DNA of 64,000 nucleotides from Desulfamplus sp. (lineage in GTDB: Bacteria > Desulfobacterota > Desulfobacteria > Desulfobacterales > Desulfobacteraceae). Shown piece by piece: positions 8,085 to 16,700 of this stretch. Numbering within the stretch: position 1 is the first letter of the stretch; each line of letters opens with the position of its first letter. Under the pieces are notes generated by a model. The model saw only the letters and a program-made list of their open reading frames with translations, was not told where the DNA came from and did no database searches. A program made the position numbers and the translations under genes. The stretch lies in assembly GCA_015232455.1 (NCBI GenBank), contig JADFZQ010000001.1, positions 310,001 through 374,000 on the forward strand, in the 5' to 3' direction.

Positions 8085-10214
8085 CTATTTAAGTGGAGAT
8101 AAAAGTATCTCTCCCGTCTTTTCAGTGCCATATCCTCCAAGTGCTTCTACACGGCGTTTAAAGCTGTCAGTTTTTATTGTTTCAAGAAGAATTTGAATCT
8201 TATCTGTATTAAAAAAACGATCTGGAATAACAAGGTCATACTCTTCTGTAACTACAGGGATAAAATCAAGGTCTAAGGCTTTTGCTGCCGCATAAATACC
8301 AAGCCCTGCATCTGCTCTTCCTGAAAGCACTGCAACTGCAACTGACATGTGGGTATATTCTTCATTTTCATATCCAATAACGTCCGAAGGCGTCATGCCA
8401 AGGCTCTTGAGTTTATAATCAAAAAGAATCCGAGTTCCAGCCCCTGCCTGACGATTTATAAATACAAGCCCTCTATTTTGAACATCTCTTTGTTTTGAAT
8501 CATTGTTTCTAACGTCCATCTGTATTGAACCGCTGGTTTGCAAATCGTCAATTTTAGAAGGGTTATAACTCTTAAAATCTTCAATTCCTTTAATGTTTTT
8601 GGGATTTCCTTTTGGAATAATAAGCCCCTGATCTCTCATAACTAAATTGACTAACCAAACTTTTTCATCAGGTAGATATTTTTTGATATATGAGATGTTA
8701 TATGATCCATCTTCAAGATCAAGAAGATGAGAACCAGCAATATGGCAAGCTCTCTTTTTAATTGCCATCAAGCCGCCCATGCTTCCGACATGAGTTGATG
8801 AGATACTTACATTTAATCCACTATTACCTGTAAGACGAATATGGTCAGCCAAAACATCTAATGTGTTGTCATGCGAACCGATAATTACAACAGTCTGATT
8901 AATTGAAGCTCGAGAACGTATTAACTCAGCTTTAACGTTTTCGCCTTCACCAATACCTTCAACATTGGCTGGAATCCTTATAATCCCATCAGCTTGAGTC
9001 AAAGTGGTAATATTGCCAGCCCCTCTTGGCAACTGCGATGCAATAAGCCTGTTATCAACCGCACCAATCTTTACCCTCAAGAACTCCTCTTGCCCAAGTT
9101 TTGACGCAATTTTTCTTGCTGGCTCAACCTCTACAATATCTCTTTGTTTATAGTCAGCATCTATTCCCTGCATTTTCAAAAGCAGAGGTCCAGCAAATTG
9201 TTCAAATGCCACAATAGCAGAGACAGGATAACCCGGAATACCAAACACTGGAGTATCGTTAACCTTTCCAAAAAGAAGAGGTTTACCCGGCATCATTGTG
9301 ATCCCATGCACATAAACTTCGCCAAGTGATGAGATAACAGGTTTGGAAAAATCTTTAGAGCCAGCAGATGACCCTCCAATAATGAAAATCATCTCATATT
9401 TATTTTTAGCTTTATCTACAGCATCTATGATCTTCTCCAAATCATCTTTAATAATCTGAAGCCTCTCAAAAGTTGCTCCATACTCTACACATAAAGCTCC
9501 AAGAACTTCTGAATTAGAGTCAATAACATCACCTTTTGAAAGCCCGCTATTTTGAGCATCCTGCCACGATTTTAACTCTGAACCTGTAGGAATTATAAGA
9601 ACTTTTGGCTGTCTTTTAACAGTTACGCGAAACACACCGCCAGAGATCAAAGCACCAATTGAGTAGGCAGTAATTTTGTGTCCTCTTGGAAATAGAAGCT
9701 CTGTTGCAACAATATCTTCGCCCATCTTTCTTACATTTTGCCAAGGAACTACTGGGGCATGAATCTCAATTATCTCTCCATTTACATTTAGATGCTCAAC
9801 CATAACCACAGCGTTTGTAGATTCAGGCATAACATGACCTGTATTTATCCAGAAAGCATCTTTATCAACAACAAGAGATTTTGGAGAGTCATCACTTGCT
9901 CCAAAGGTTGACTTTGCATCAACTGCAATTCCATCCATTGCAGCAGCGTGAAAATTAGGAGAGGAGAGAACAGCAACTGCTGGTTCAGCAAGCACTCTTC
10001 CTAAAGCATCTACAGAATTTATAACTTCTGTGAAGCTATTGTGCGACTTTAAGGTGTTGGTATTTTGCACGTTTGAGGTGGTGGTATTTTGCGAATTTAA
10101 GGTGTTGGTATTCTGAGAACTTAGATCAAAATAGAGGGGAAATTTCTCAAAAAGGATTTTTTTCGCATCTTCAATGCTTTTCATATTTAGATATACATTT
10201 CTTTTTATTGTCAT
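8085..10214 (-). CDS. moeA: MoeA fused to a C-terminal substrate-binding (PBP-like) domain
   Basis: Residues 1 to about 440 form a MoeA molybdotransferase: AAMDGIAVDA, VMPESTNAVVMVEHLN, PTGSELKSW, GGSSAGSKDF and GIPGYPVSAIVAFEQFAGP. The rest (about 445-709) is a periplasmic-binding-protein-like module of the kind found on MoeA paralogues of anaerobes and archaea (GSHDNTLDVLADHIR, MRDQGLIIPKGNP, FINRQAGAGTRILFDYKL, GRADAGLGIYAAAKALDL). The module probably senses or presents molybdate or tungstate, or a cofactor form. An 8-residue Asn/Thr-rich tandem repeat is inserted near residue 32-56, before the MoeA core. ATG 10214 has AGGAG nine bases upstream. A foldable leader precedes it at 10236-10298. 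Confidence 0.92.
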   Translation of the reverse strand: MTIKRNVYLNMKSIEDAKKILFEKFPLYFDLSSQNTNTLNSQNTTTSNVQNTNTLKSHNSFTEVINSVDALGRVLAEPAVAVLSSPNFHAAAMDGIAVDAKSTFGASDDSPKSLVVDKDAFWINTGHVMPESTNAVVMVEHLNVNGEIIEIHAPVVPWQNVRKMGEDIVATELLFPRGHKITAYSIGALISGGVFRVTVKRQPKVLIIPTGSELKSWQDAQNSGLSKGDVIDSNSEVLGALCVEYGATFERLQIIKDDLEKIIDAVDKAKNKYEMIFIIGGSSAGSKDFSKPVISSLGEVYVHGITMMPGKPLLFGKVNDTPVFGIPGYPVSAIVAFEQFAGPLLLKMQGIDADYKQRDIVEVEPARKIASKLGQEEFLRVKIGAVDNRLIASQLPRGAGNITTLTQADGIIRIPANVEGIGEGENVKAELIRSRASINQTVVIIGSHDNTLDVLADHIRLTGNSGLNVSISSTHVGSMGGLMAIKKRACHIAGSHLLDLEDGSYNISYIKKYLPDEKVWLVNLVMRDQGLIIPKGNPKNIKGIEDFKSYNPSKIDDLQTSGSIQMDVRNNDSKQRDVQNRGLVFINRQAGAGTRILFDYKLKSLGMTPSDVIGYENEEYTHMSVAVAVLSGRADAGLGIYAAAKALDLDFIPVVTEEYDLVIPDRFFNTDKIQILLETIKTDSFKRRVEALGGYGTEKTGEILLSPLK
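10048..10119 (-). repeat. 24-bp in-frame tandem repeat in the MoeA fusion gene
   Basis: Three 24-bp units (10048-10071, 10072-10095, 10096-10119) encode eight residues each, of the form SQNTNTLN / SQNTTTSN / VQNTNTLK. The units are nearly identical at DNA level, pointing to recent tandem duplication inside a housekeeping gene without loss of frame. Confidence 0.9.
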
Positions 10215-10235
10215 ATTAATCTGCTCCTATGTTTG

Positions 10236-10298
10236 ATGGGCAAAAACTTTGGTATGCCCTATTGTAATGGCAGAAACGCTGTTTTCTGTTTTGCCCAT
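10236..10298 (-). promoter_or_regulatory. Foldable leader upstream of the MoeA fusion gene
   Basis: On the mRNA strand ATGGGCAAAAC near 10298 can pair with GTTTTTGCCCAT near 10236 (one bulged base). An inner hairpin CAGAAA/TTTCTG sits in the loop. The structure ends about 20 bases before the moeA start codon. It could be an RNA switch, a processing site or a pausing hairpin. No U-run follows, so it is not a standard terminator. Confidence 0.45.
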
Positions 10299-10301
10299 AC
10301 G

Positions 10302-11312
10302 TTATAAAAATTTATGACACGCCACAAAATGCCCCGCCACTAATTCAATCTCATCTGGTGAAACAGTTTTGCATATATCCATAACATCATCACATCTATT
10401 GCTAAATCTGCAACCTGAAGGCATATTTTCAAGAGATGGTACCATACCCTTTATTGCTGGTAGAATCGTTTTTGGGGTTCTGGTAAGATTTGGAATAGAT
10501 TTAAGAAGCCCTTGTGTGTAAGGATGAAGAGGATTTTTAAAAAGCTCAAACACCCCTGCTTTTTCAGCAATCCTACCTCCATACATTACAACCGCATCAT
10601 CACAATTCTCTGCAATTACACCAAGATCATGGGTAATCAAGATAACTGACATGGACAATTTTTGTTTAAGCTCATTTATCATATCAAGAATTTGAGCTTG
10701 CACTGTAACATCAAGTGCGGTTGTTGGTTCATCAGCAATGAGAATATCAGGCTTTGATGATAAAGCCATTGCAATCATTACACGTTGACGCATTCCACCT
10801 GAAAGCTGGTGTGGGTATTGGTGCATAAGTTTTTCAGGAGTTGCAATACCAACCTGACGAAGCATCTCAATTGAAGAACTCTCCATTTCTCTACGCTGCA
10901 TTTCAGGAAAGTGGAGCTTATAAACCTCGTTCATTTGAACTCCTATTTTATGCACAGGGTTCAAGGCTGTCATTGGCTCTTGGAATATCATAGATATTTG
11001 TCTGCCTCTGATTTTCTGCATACTATCTATTTTTGATGTGAACTTTTGCTTGCCTTGAAAATCAGCTGTTTTATCCATTAGCTCAACAATATTTGTTCCT
11101 CTAAATTCAATAGAACCAGATTCAATTTTGCCAGAAGGTTTAGGCAGAAGTCCCATAATGGAAAGGGCTGTAACGCTCTTTCCACAACCAGACTCACCAA
11201 CAATGCCAAGTGTTGTTCCCTGTTTTAAATTAAATGAAACACCATCAACAGCCGTTACTCTGCCGTTTTCTGTGTTAAATGAGATAACAAGATTTTTTAT
11301 ATTTAGTATCAT
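10302..11312 (-). CDS. Oligopeptide/dipeptide-type ABC transporter ATPase (OppD/DppD family)
   Basis: The 336-residue ATPase has Walker A GESGCGKS, signature LSGGMRQR, Walker B ILIADEPTTALDV and an H-loop in VILITHDLGVIAENCD. The C-terminus is the oligo_HPY extension typical of Opp/Dpp ATPases (LHPYTQGLLKSIP) with Cys residues (CRFSNRCDDVMDIC). It would power import of peptides or, in some relatives, nickel. No permease, binding protein or OppF partner is adjacent: an Rpn-type gene lies upstream and the MoeA fusion downstream. It is therefore either an orphan working with a distant transporter or the remnant of a broken operon. Confidence 0.92.
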   Translation of the reverse strand: MILNIKNLVISFNTENGRVTAVDGVSFNLKQGTTLGIVGESGCGKSVTALSIMGLLPKPSGKIESGSIEFRGTNIVELMDKTADFQGKQKFTSKIDSMQKIRGRQISMIFQEPMTALNPVHKIGVQMNEVYKLHFPEMQRREMESSSIEMLRQVGIATPEKLMHQYPHQLSGGMRQRVMIAMALSSKPDILIADEPTTALDVTVQAQILDMINELKQKLSMSVILITHDLGVIAENCDDAVVMYGGRIAEKAGVFELFKNPLHPYTQGLLKSIPNLTRTPKTILPAIKGMVPSLENMPSGCRFSNRCDDVMDICKTVSPDEIELVAGHFVACHKFL

Positions 11313-11429
11313 TGAATTTGTATATTCTTTGCTTACAGCATATTATGAGATTTTAGTATAAATCTATTCTTGATTTCGGTGAAATCCTGTAATCAGTTGT
11401 AATCCATAATTATTCCATCAAATTAAAGG

Positions 11430-12344
11430 TCAAGCAGACATCCACTCTTTTTCAAGTGTTTTGAACATGGTTTGTAGTTCGTCTAAGCTATTTTCTAAAA
11501 GTTGCTTTTTATCAGAAATAGGCTTTTGTAATATCTGCTGGATTAATTCAATTTTTCCTATCAAGTCTCCTTTTTGCAGACCTTCTTCTTTTCCAATCAT
11601 TATGCCTTCTTCTCTTGCAGAGGAGACTCTACTGTTATAATCAATCAACCATTTTATGTGGGATTCATACGCTTCAAGCATCTCTTCATCTTGCGTAAAT
11701 TCAACATATTTCTCATGTGCTTTTCTAAAGATATTGTCTTCTTTTAATAGTATTTCCATGAATTTATCCTCCTCTATTTTTCCCTCTTTATTCAAATAAT
11801 AGAGCCATTTTTCAAGCTCTTTCTCTATTCTATGCCCTTTTTGTTTGAAAAAATTTCTCACTTTTGGCAGCTCTAAGAAATGTATTGCAAGGTGATCTGT
11901 AAGTATAAAATCAGAAAGTTGTTTATCCATAAGTACAAAAGTTGAGTGGTATTTCTCAAATTGGCTGAACATTTCAAATTCAAGTATGTTGATGCTTATT
12001 ACAGGGAACAGTTTTTTATATTTATCGCCTTTGTCCAGTTGAGAAGAATATAATCTTGCCCAATAGTAGAGACTTCTTGTTTTGAATGTCTCATCTGAAG
12101 TTGTCTGCATCTCAATATTAAAGATTTTTCCGTTTTCATCTGTTGCCTTAATATCAAGAATTGACTCCTTGTCATTCACCATTTTTTTCAGATTAAAAGG
12201 ATTTTTTATCTCCACTGATTTTATAAGCGGAAAATCTGAATTTTCCATAACAGCATTTATGAAACTTAACAGCAGGTCTTTGTGTTCTTCCGTCCCCAAA
12301 AGATATTTTATGAAAATGTCAGATGTTGGTTTTACGTAGGGCAT
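11430..12344 (-). CDS. Rpn/PD-(D/E)XK nuclease family transposase-like protein
   Basis: The 304-residue protein matches the recombination-promoting-nuclease family (PF12784-like). It opens with SDIFIKYLLGTEEHKDLLLSF. A PD-(D/E)XK-type core follows, ILDIKATDENGKIFNIEMQ, with the family Asp and Glu-x-Gln residues. The C-terminal tail contains an EEGMIIGKEEGLQKG helix. Family members are multicopy, mobile-like genes that cut DNA and promote recA-independent recombination. The start at ATG 12344 has AAGGAG nine bases upstream; a longer frame from 12398 lacks a site. No inverted ends or target duplications were recognised around it. Confidence 0.88.
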   Translation of the reverse strand: MPYVKPTSDIFIKYLLGTEEHKDLLLSFINAVMENSDFPLIKSVEIKNPFNLKKMVNDKESILDIKATDENGKIFNIEMQTTSDETFKTRSLYYWARLYSSQLDKGDKYKKLFPVISINILEFEMFSQFEKYHSTFVLMDKQLSDFILTDHLAIHFLELPKVRNFFKQKGHRIEKELEKWLYYLNKEGKIEEDKFMEILLKEDNIFRKAHEKYVEFTQDEEMLEAYESHIKWLIDYNSRVSSAREEGIMIGKEEGLQKGDLIGKIELIQQILQKPISDKKQLLENSLDELQTMFKTLEKEWMSA

Positions 12345-12482
12345 GGTTGATCTCTCCTTTATTAATTTTAAAGTAGCCAGATTGAAGAACAGCGTCAAGG
12401 TATATTCAAGAAAAACTTTGACAGAATGTTTTAAAAAAAAATATATTACGTTTCATTTGTCAGAATCAACTTTGAATCAGGA

Positions 12483-12598
12483 CATATTCCAAGCGGGCAT
12501 AAATTGAGCTTTTCATATTTAGTAGAGACGCACGGCCGTGCGTCTCTACAGTTGAACATTTTGTTAGCAAACCTCAATTTATGACCTTGAACAGTATA
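12483..12598 (+). repeat. Family A palindromic element, copy 2 (upstream of cas1)
   Basis: The perfect 28-bp core palindrome is at 12522-12549. The outer arms are GCGGGCATAAATTGAG on the left and CTCAATTTATGACC on the right, with terminal AGTATA at 12598. The core is identical to the copy between csy2 and csy3. Confidence 0.85.
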
Positions 12599-12671
12599 GC
12601 TAAGATAAAAGGATAAATCAGGATAAATTATTCTGCAAATCCTTAAATCCTGACAATCCTGATTCTGACAT

Positions 12672-12703
12672 TTTTGGGAGTGTAAATATTTACTCTCCCA
12701 AAA
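12672..12703. promoter_or_regulatory. Near-perfect 32-bp palindrome upstream of cas1 (candidate operator)
   Basis: TTTTGGGAGTGTAAAT (12672-12687) abuts its inverted complement ATTTACTCTCCCAAAA (12688-12703) with a single mismatch per arm. It ends 28 bases before the cas1 ATG and has no spacer, which is more like a protein-binding operator than an RNA hairpin. A CTGACA hexamer just upstream could be a -35 element, placing the palindrome over the -10 region. Confidence 0.6.
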
Positions 12704-12731
12704 GCTACCGAACCGTTTATAGAGGATATAT

Positions 12732-13727
12732 ATGGAACAACTAACTGATTTAAAAGCAATATTGCACTCAAAACGTGCCAACATTTACTATCTTGAGAAG
12801 TGCCGTGTTATGGTTAAAGATGGTCGTGTTCTTTATCTAACCCAAGAGAAACATGAGAGCAAGTATTGGAATATTCCCATTGCAAATACAACTGTAATTC
12901 TTTTATCCACAGGCACTTCAATTACACAAGCAGCAGTAAGAATGCTTGCCTCTGCTGGTGTTCTTATCGGTTTTAGTGGAAATGGTGGAACGCCTCTTAT
13001 TGCTGGAAGTGAAATTGAGTGGATATCCCCACAAAGCGAATATCGTCCAACAGAGTATGTTCAAGGATGGCTCTCTTTCTGGTTTGATGAGAAAAAGAGG
13101 GTTGATGCAGCAAAACAATTTCAGAAATCAAGACTCGACTACATAGAAAAGGTGTGGGCAAATGATCGAGAGCTGCAAAGCTATAACTTCTATGTTGACG
13201 ATATGGATATTTCAGATGCGTTAAATATCAATCGCAAAATTGAGAAAGCCTCAAATATTTCAGAACTTTTGAACATTGAAGCCCAGCTTACAAAGAAGCT
13301 CTACAAAATAGCGGCTACTAAAACTAAAATTGGCGAATTTGTCCGCAATCATAATGCAGAATCAGGATTAGCAGGCTCAGCAGTTGATATTGCCAATGCC
13401 TTTCTCAATCATGGCAACTACCTTGTCTATGGATTAGCAGCAACAACTTTGTGGGTGTTGGGTATTCCTCATGGTTTTGCTGTAATGCACGGAAAAACTC
13501 GGCGTGGGGCATTAGTTTTTGATGTTGCTGATCTTGTCAAAGATGCTTTGGTATTACCTTTAGCATTTATCTGTGCAAAAGAAGATGTAACTGAAGAGCA
13601 GTTTCGAGAGCGGTGCTTATTGCAATTTACCAAACATAAAGCTCTTGATTTTATGTTTAACGTGGTCAAAGAGACCGCAAATGTTGTGGAAGAGGTAGGA
13701 AATGCAATACCAGAGGTGGCAAAATGA
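12732..13727 (+). CDS. cas1: CRISPR-associated integrase Cas1, type I-F
   Basis: This 331-residue Cas1 is the spacer-integration enzyme. The I-F-type N-terminus ILHSKRANIYYLEKCRVMV and the C-terminal catalytic region AVMHGKTRRGALVFDVADL, with the metal-binding His and Asp, are visible. GAGG lies about seven bases before ATG 12732. Its stop overlaps the cas2-3 start as ATGA (13724-13727), so the adaptation genes are translationally coupled. It is the first gene of the cas operon, directly behind a 32-bp palindrome. Confidence 0.97.
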   Translation: MEQLTDLKAILHSKRANIYYLEKCRVMVKDGRVLYLTQEKHESKYWNIPIANTTVILLSTGTSITQAAVRMLASAGVLIGFSGNGGTPLIAGSEIEWISPQSEYRPTEYVQGWLSFWFDEKKRVDAAKQFQKSRLDYIEKVWANDRELQSYNFYVDDMDISDALNINRKIEKASNISELLNIEAQLTKKLYKIAATKTKIGEFVRNHNAESGLAGSAVDIANAFLNHGNYLVYGLAATTLWVLGIPHGFAVMHGKTRRGALVFDVADLVKDALVLPLAFICAKEDVTEEQFRERCLLQFTKHKALDFMFNVVKETANVVEEVGNAIPEVAK

Positions 13728-16700
13728 TCGTTATCTTTATATCAGAGTGCGAACAAAATGCCCTTAAAAAGACCAGACAGGTGCTTGACGCTTTTGCCAA
13801 TAGAATCGGTCATAGAACGTGGAAAACTGTTATAACAGATGAGGGGTTAAAAGCTGTTAAAAAACTTTTAAGCAAAACAGCATCAAGAAGCAGTGCTGTT
13901 GCCTGTCATTGGATACGAAGCCATACACACACAGAGCTTATGTGGATTGTAGGAAACCGTTCAAAGTTCAACTCTCAAGGATTTGTTCCAGTCAACACCA
14001 CGCAACAAGAGATAGTAAACACTAAATGGGAAAACGATTGGCACTATCTGCCGCTTATCAAGTCTTTATCAGCTCTTGCTGGACTGTTTCACGATTTTGG
14101 TAAATCCTCTCTATGTTTTCAGGAGAAGCTAAAAAGAGCGGTTGATTCCACAAAATCAGGTAAAACCTTAGGCGATTCAGGTAAAACCTTAGGTAATTCG
14201 GGCAGAAACTTAGGCGATCCACTACGCCATGAGTGGATTTCCATTCTTATTCTCAAAGAGTTTGTAACTCAAAGCAATCCAATAAACGATCAAAATTGGC
14301 TTGGTAGGTTAGCATCTGGTGGTATTAATGACGATTTGTTTAAACAAGCATCTGAAAATATTAACAAATTTACATCAGATATAAAACCTTTAGAAAACCT
14401 GCCAAATGCTGCGGCTCTTATTTCATGGCTCATACTATCTCACCACAAAATGCCATTAGTCGAGATTCGGAAAACTCCAAATGCTAACCACGATTTGCGT
14501 TATGTTAAAGCTCAATCTCTTTCTGAGATATTGAGCAAGATTACCCAAGATTGGGGTTATCAAAACAGAGCTTATGCAGATGAATCTAATCAAGCTGAAC
14601 AGAAAAAATATGAGGCTCAACTGAAAAAATGTTTTGAGTTCCAAGAAGGGTTACCAAGCCAGTCAGATCAATGGCAAAAGCATATAAAACGATGGTCAGC
14701 AAAAATGGTGGAATCTCTGCCGTTACTAGAAAAAGCAATAAATGACGGCTCATGGCGTTTAATTTTGCACCATGCAAGATTGTCTCTAATGATTGGTGAT
14801 CACTTTTACTCTTCACAAGATCGTGATCCAAAATGGTATAGCGATTTAAAACTCTTTGCCAATACCAAAATAGAGTATATTGAAACAAGAAAAAAAAGAA
14901 TAACCCAACAAAGAAACGTTAAAAAATCTGGGCAGTTATATGAAAAATCTGTTGAGATGAAACAAAAACTTGACGAGCATCTTGTTGGAGTTATGCAAAA
15001 TGCTCTTAAGTTTGCACAGATGCTGCCATTTTTTGAATCTGAACTCCGTTCTGCTGAAGATATAAAAGCACTAAAAAAGAGAAGCTCGTCAGATTCTAAG
15101 TATAAGTGGCAAGATAAAGCAGTTGATAAGATAAAAAAATGGCAAGAGGAGAGTTTAGAATCAAATAAATACGGTTTTTTTGTCGTCAACATGGCAAGCA
15201 CAGGATGTGGTAAAACCCTTGCCAATGCTAAAGTTATGCAGGCACTTTCAAAAGATGGCGAAAGTTTACGTTATATTTTAGCTCTTGGTTTAAGGACTCT
15301 AACATTGCAAACAGGCGATGAGTATCGTGAGCGTATCCATCTTGATGAGACAGAACTTGCTGTGGTTATTGGCTCAAAGGCAATAAAAGAGCTACACGAA
15401 CAAAAAGAAGCACTAACTTGTCAAACTACACAACCACGATCAAATCACCCATACAACAAAGATTCAGGTCAATCGCACTATCTTGATGATTATGTTGATG
15501 ATTATGAGCAGGCTGGTTCTGAATCACGAAGAAGCCTATTAGATGAAGATGTTCATTATGAAGGTGATATACCTGTAAATAACTTAAGCACAATTCTAAC
15601 AAGTGAAAATCACATAAAATTTTTATATGCCCCTGTCTTAGTCTGCACAATAGATCACATTATGGCTGCAACTGAAACTAAACGAGGCGGGCATTATATG
15701 CTGCCATCTTTACGCCTTTTATCGTCTGATCTTGTGATAGATGAGGTTGATGACTTTAACGGCAATGACCTTATTGCAATAGGCAGACTTATCCATCTTG
15801 CTGGAATGTCAGGTTGCAAAGTAATGATCTCATCTGCCACTATTCCGCCTGATTTGGCAGAAGGATATTTTAATGCTTATAAAGAAGGTTGGAATATCTA
15901 CAGTAAAACCCGTGATGCAAGCAGTGTAATCGGCTGCTGCTGGATTGATGAGTTTAATACTAAGGTTGAGTCTGTTATTGGCAATAACTCGGTTGTAGGG
16001 AATAGCAGAGCATCACTTGAAGAAAAAAATCAACCTTTCTGCTCTTTAAATTCTGAATATCAAGAACTGCATCAGGCTTTTATCAATAAACGAATAGCAA
16101 AACTCAAAAAAGAGCCAGTAAAACGCAAAGCAAATATTGTTGATTGTCAGGAAATAGTTTTAAACAGAGAGCTTACAATTGAGCAGGCATATTTTGAAAA
16201 GATTAAAGATGCAATTATAAAAAAGCATCTTCAGCACAACACCAAATACACTCCTCATAGCAATAAAAATAACAATCCACATAAAACAATCTCTTTTGGT
16301 GTGGTTAGAGTTGCACACATAAAAACCTGCATCAGCCTTGCCAAATACCTTATTGAATCTGAATGGCATGAGAACTTTGACCCTAAAATTATGGCATATC
16401 ATAGCCGTCAAGTTTTGCTGCTCAGAAGTGAGCAGGAAAAGCATCTTGATCAAATTTTAAAGCGTAAAGAGAGAGAAGGGCAAAAGCCAGCAGCGTTTGA
16501 AAATAAGATTATTCGCAGCCATATAGAAAATAGCAGTGCAGAAAACATAATATTTATCTTGGTTGCAACTCCTGTTGAAGAGGTAGGAAGAGATCACGAT
16601 TTTGATTGGGCAGTTGTTGAACCGTCATCATACCGCTCAATAATTCAATTAGCAGGAAGAGTTATGCGTCATAGAGATCAACAAACTTTAGGTTTAGATA

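Larger units (their letters stand above)
12345..12731. other. 387-bp intergenic region between the Rpn gene and cas1
   Basis: The region holds the upstream end of the Rpn gene, a family A palindromic element (12483-12598), and a stretch of imperfect direct repeats around AAATCCTGA/AATCCTGATT (12640-12665). A 32-bp palindrome follows (12672-12703), then the cas1 ribosome site. No protein gene is supported here. An antisense frame at 12446-12784 has no recognisable content. Confidence 0.7.

Noticed and set aside
10236-10298. Known Moco riboswitch
   Set aside because: The structure is far too short and lacks the multi-stem layout of that motif; kept only as an unnamed structured leader.
11430-12344. 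Insertion sequence with a classical transposase
   Set aside because: The gene is Rpn-type; I found no terminal inverted repeats or target duplication, so no IS boundaries can be given.
12446-12784. 112-codon frame antisense to the cas1 start
   Set aside because: It spans the palindromic element and the cas1 5' end, has no recognisable domain and a mixed composition.
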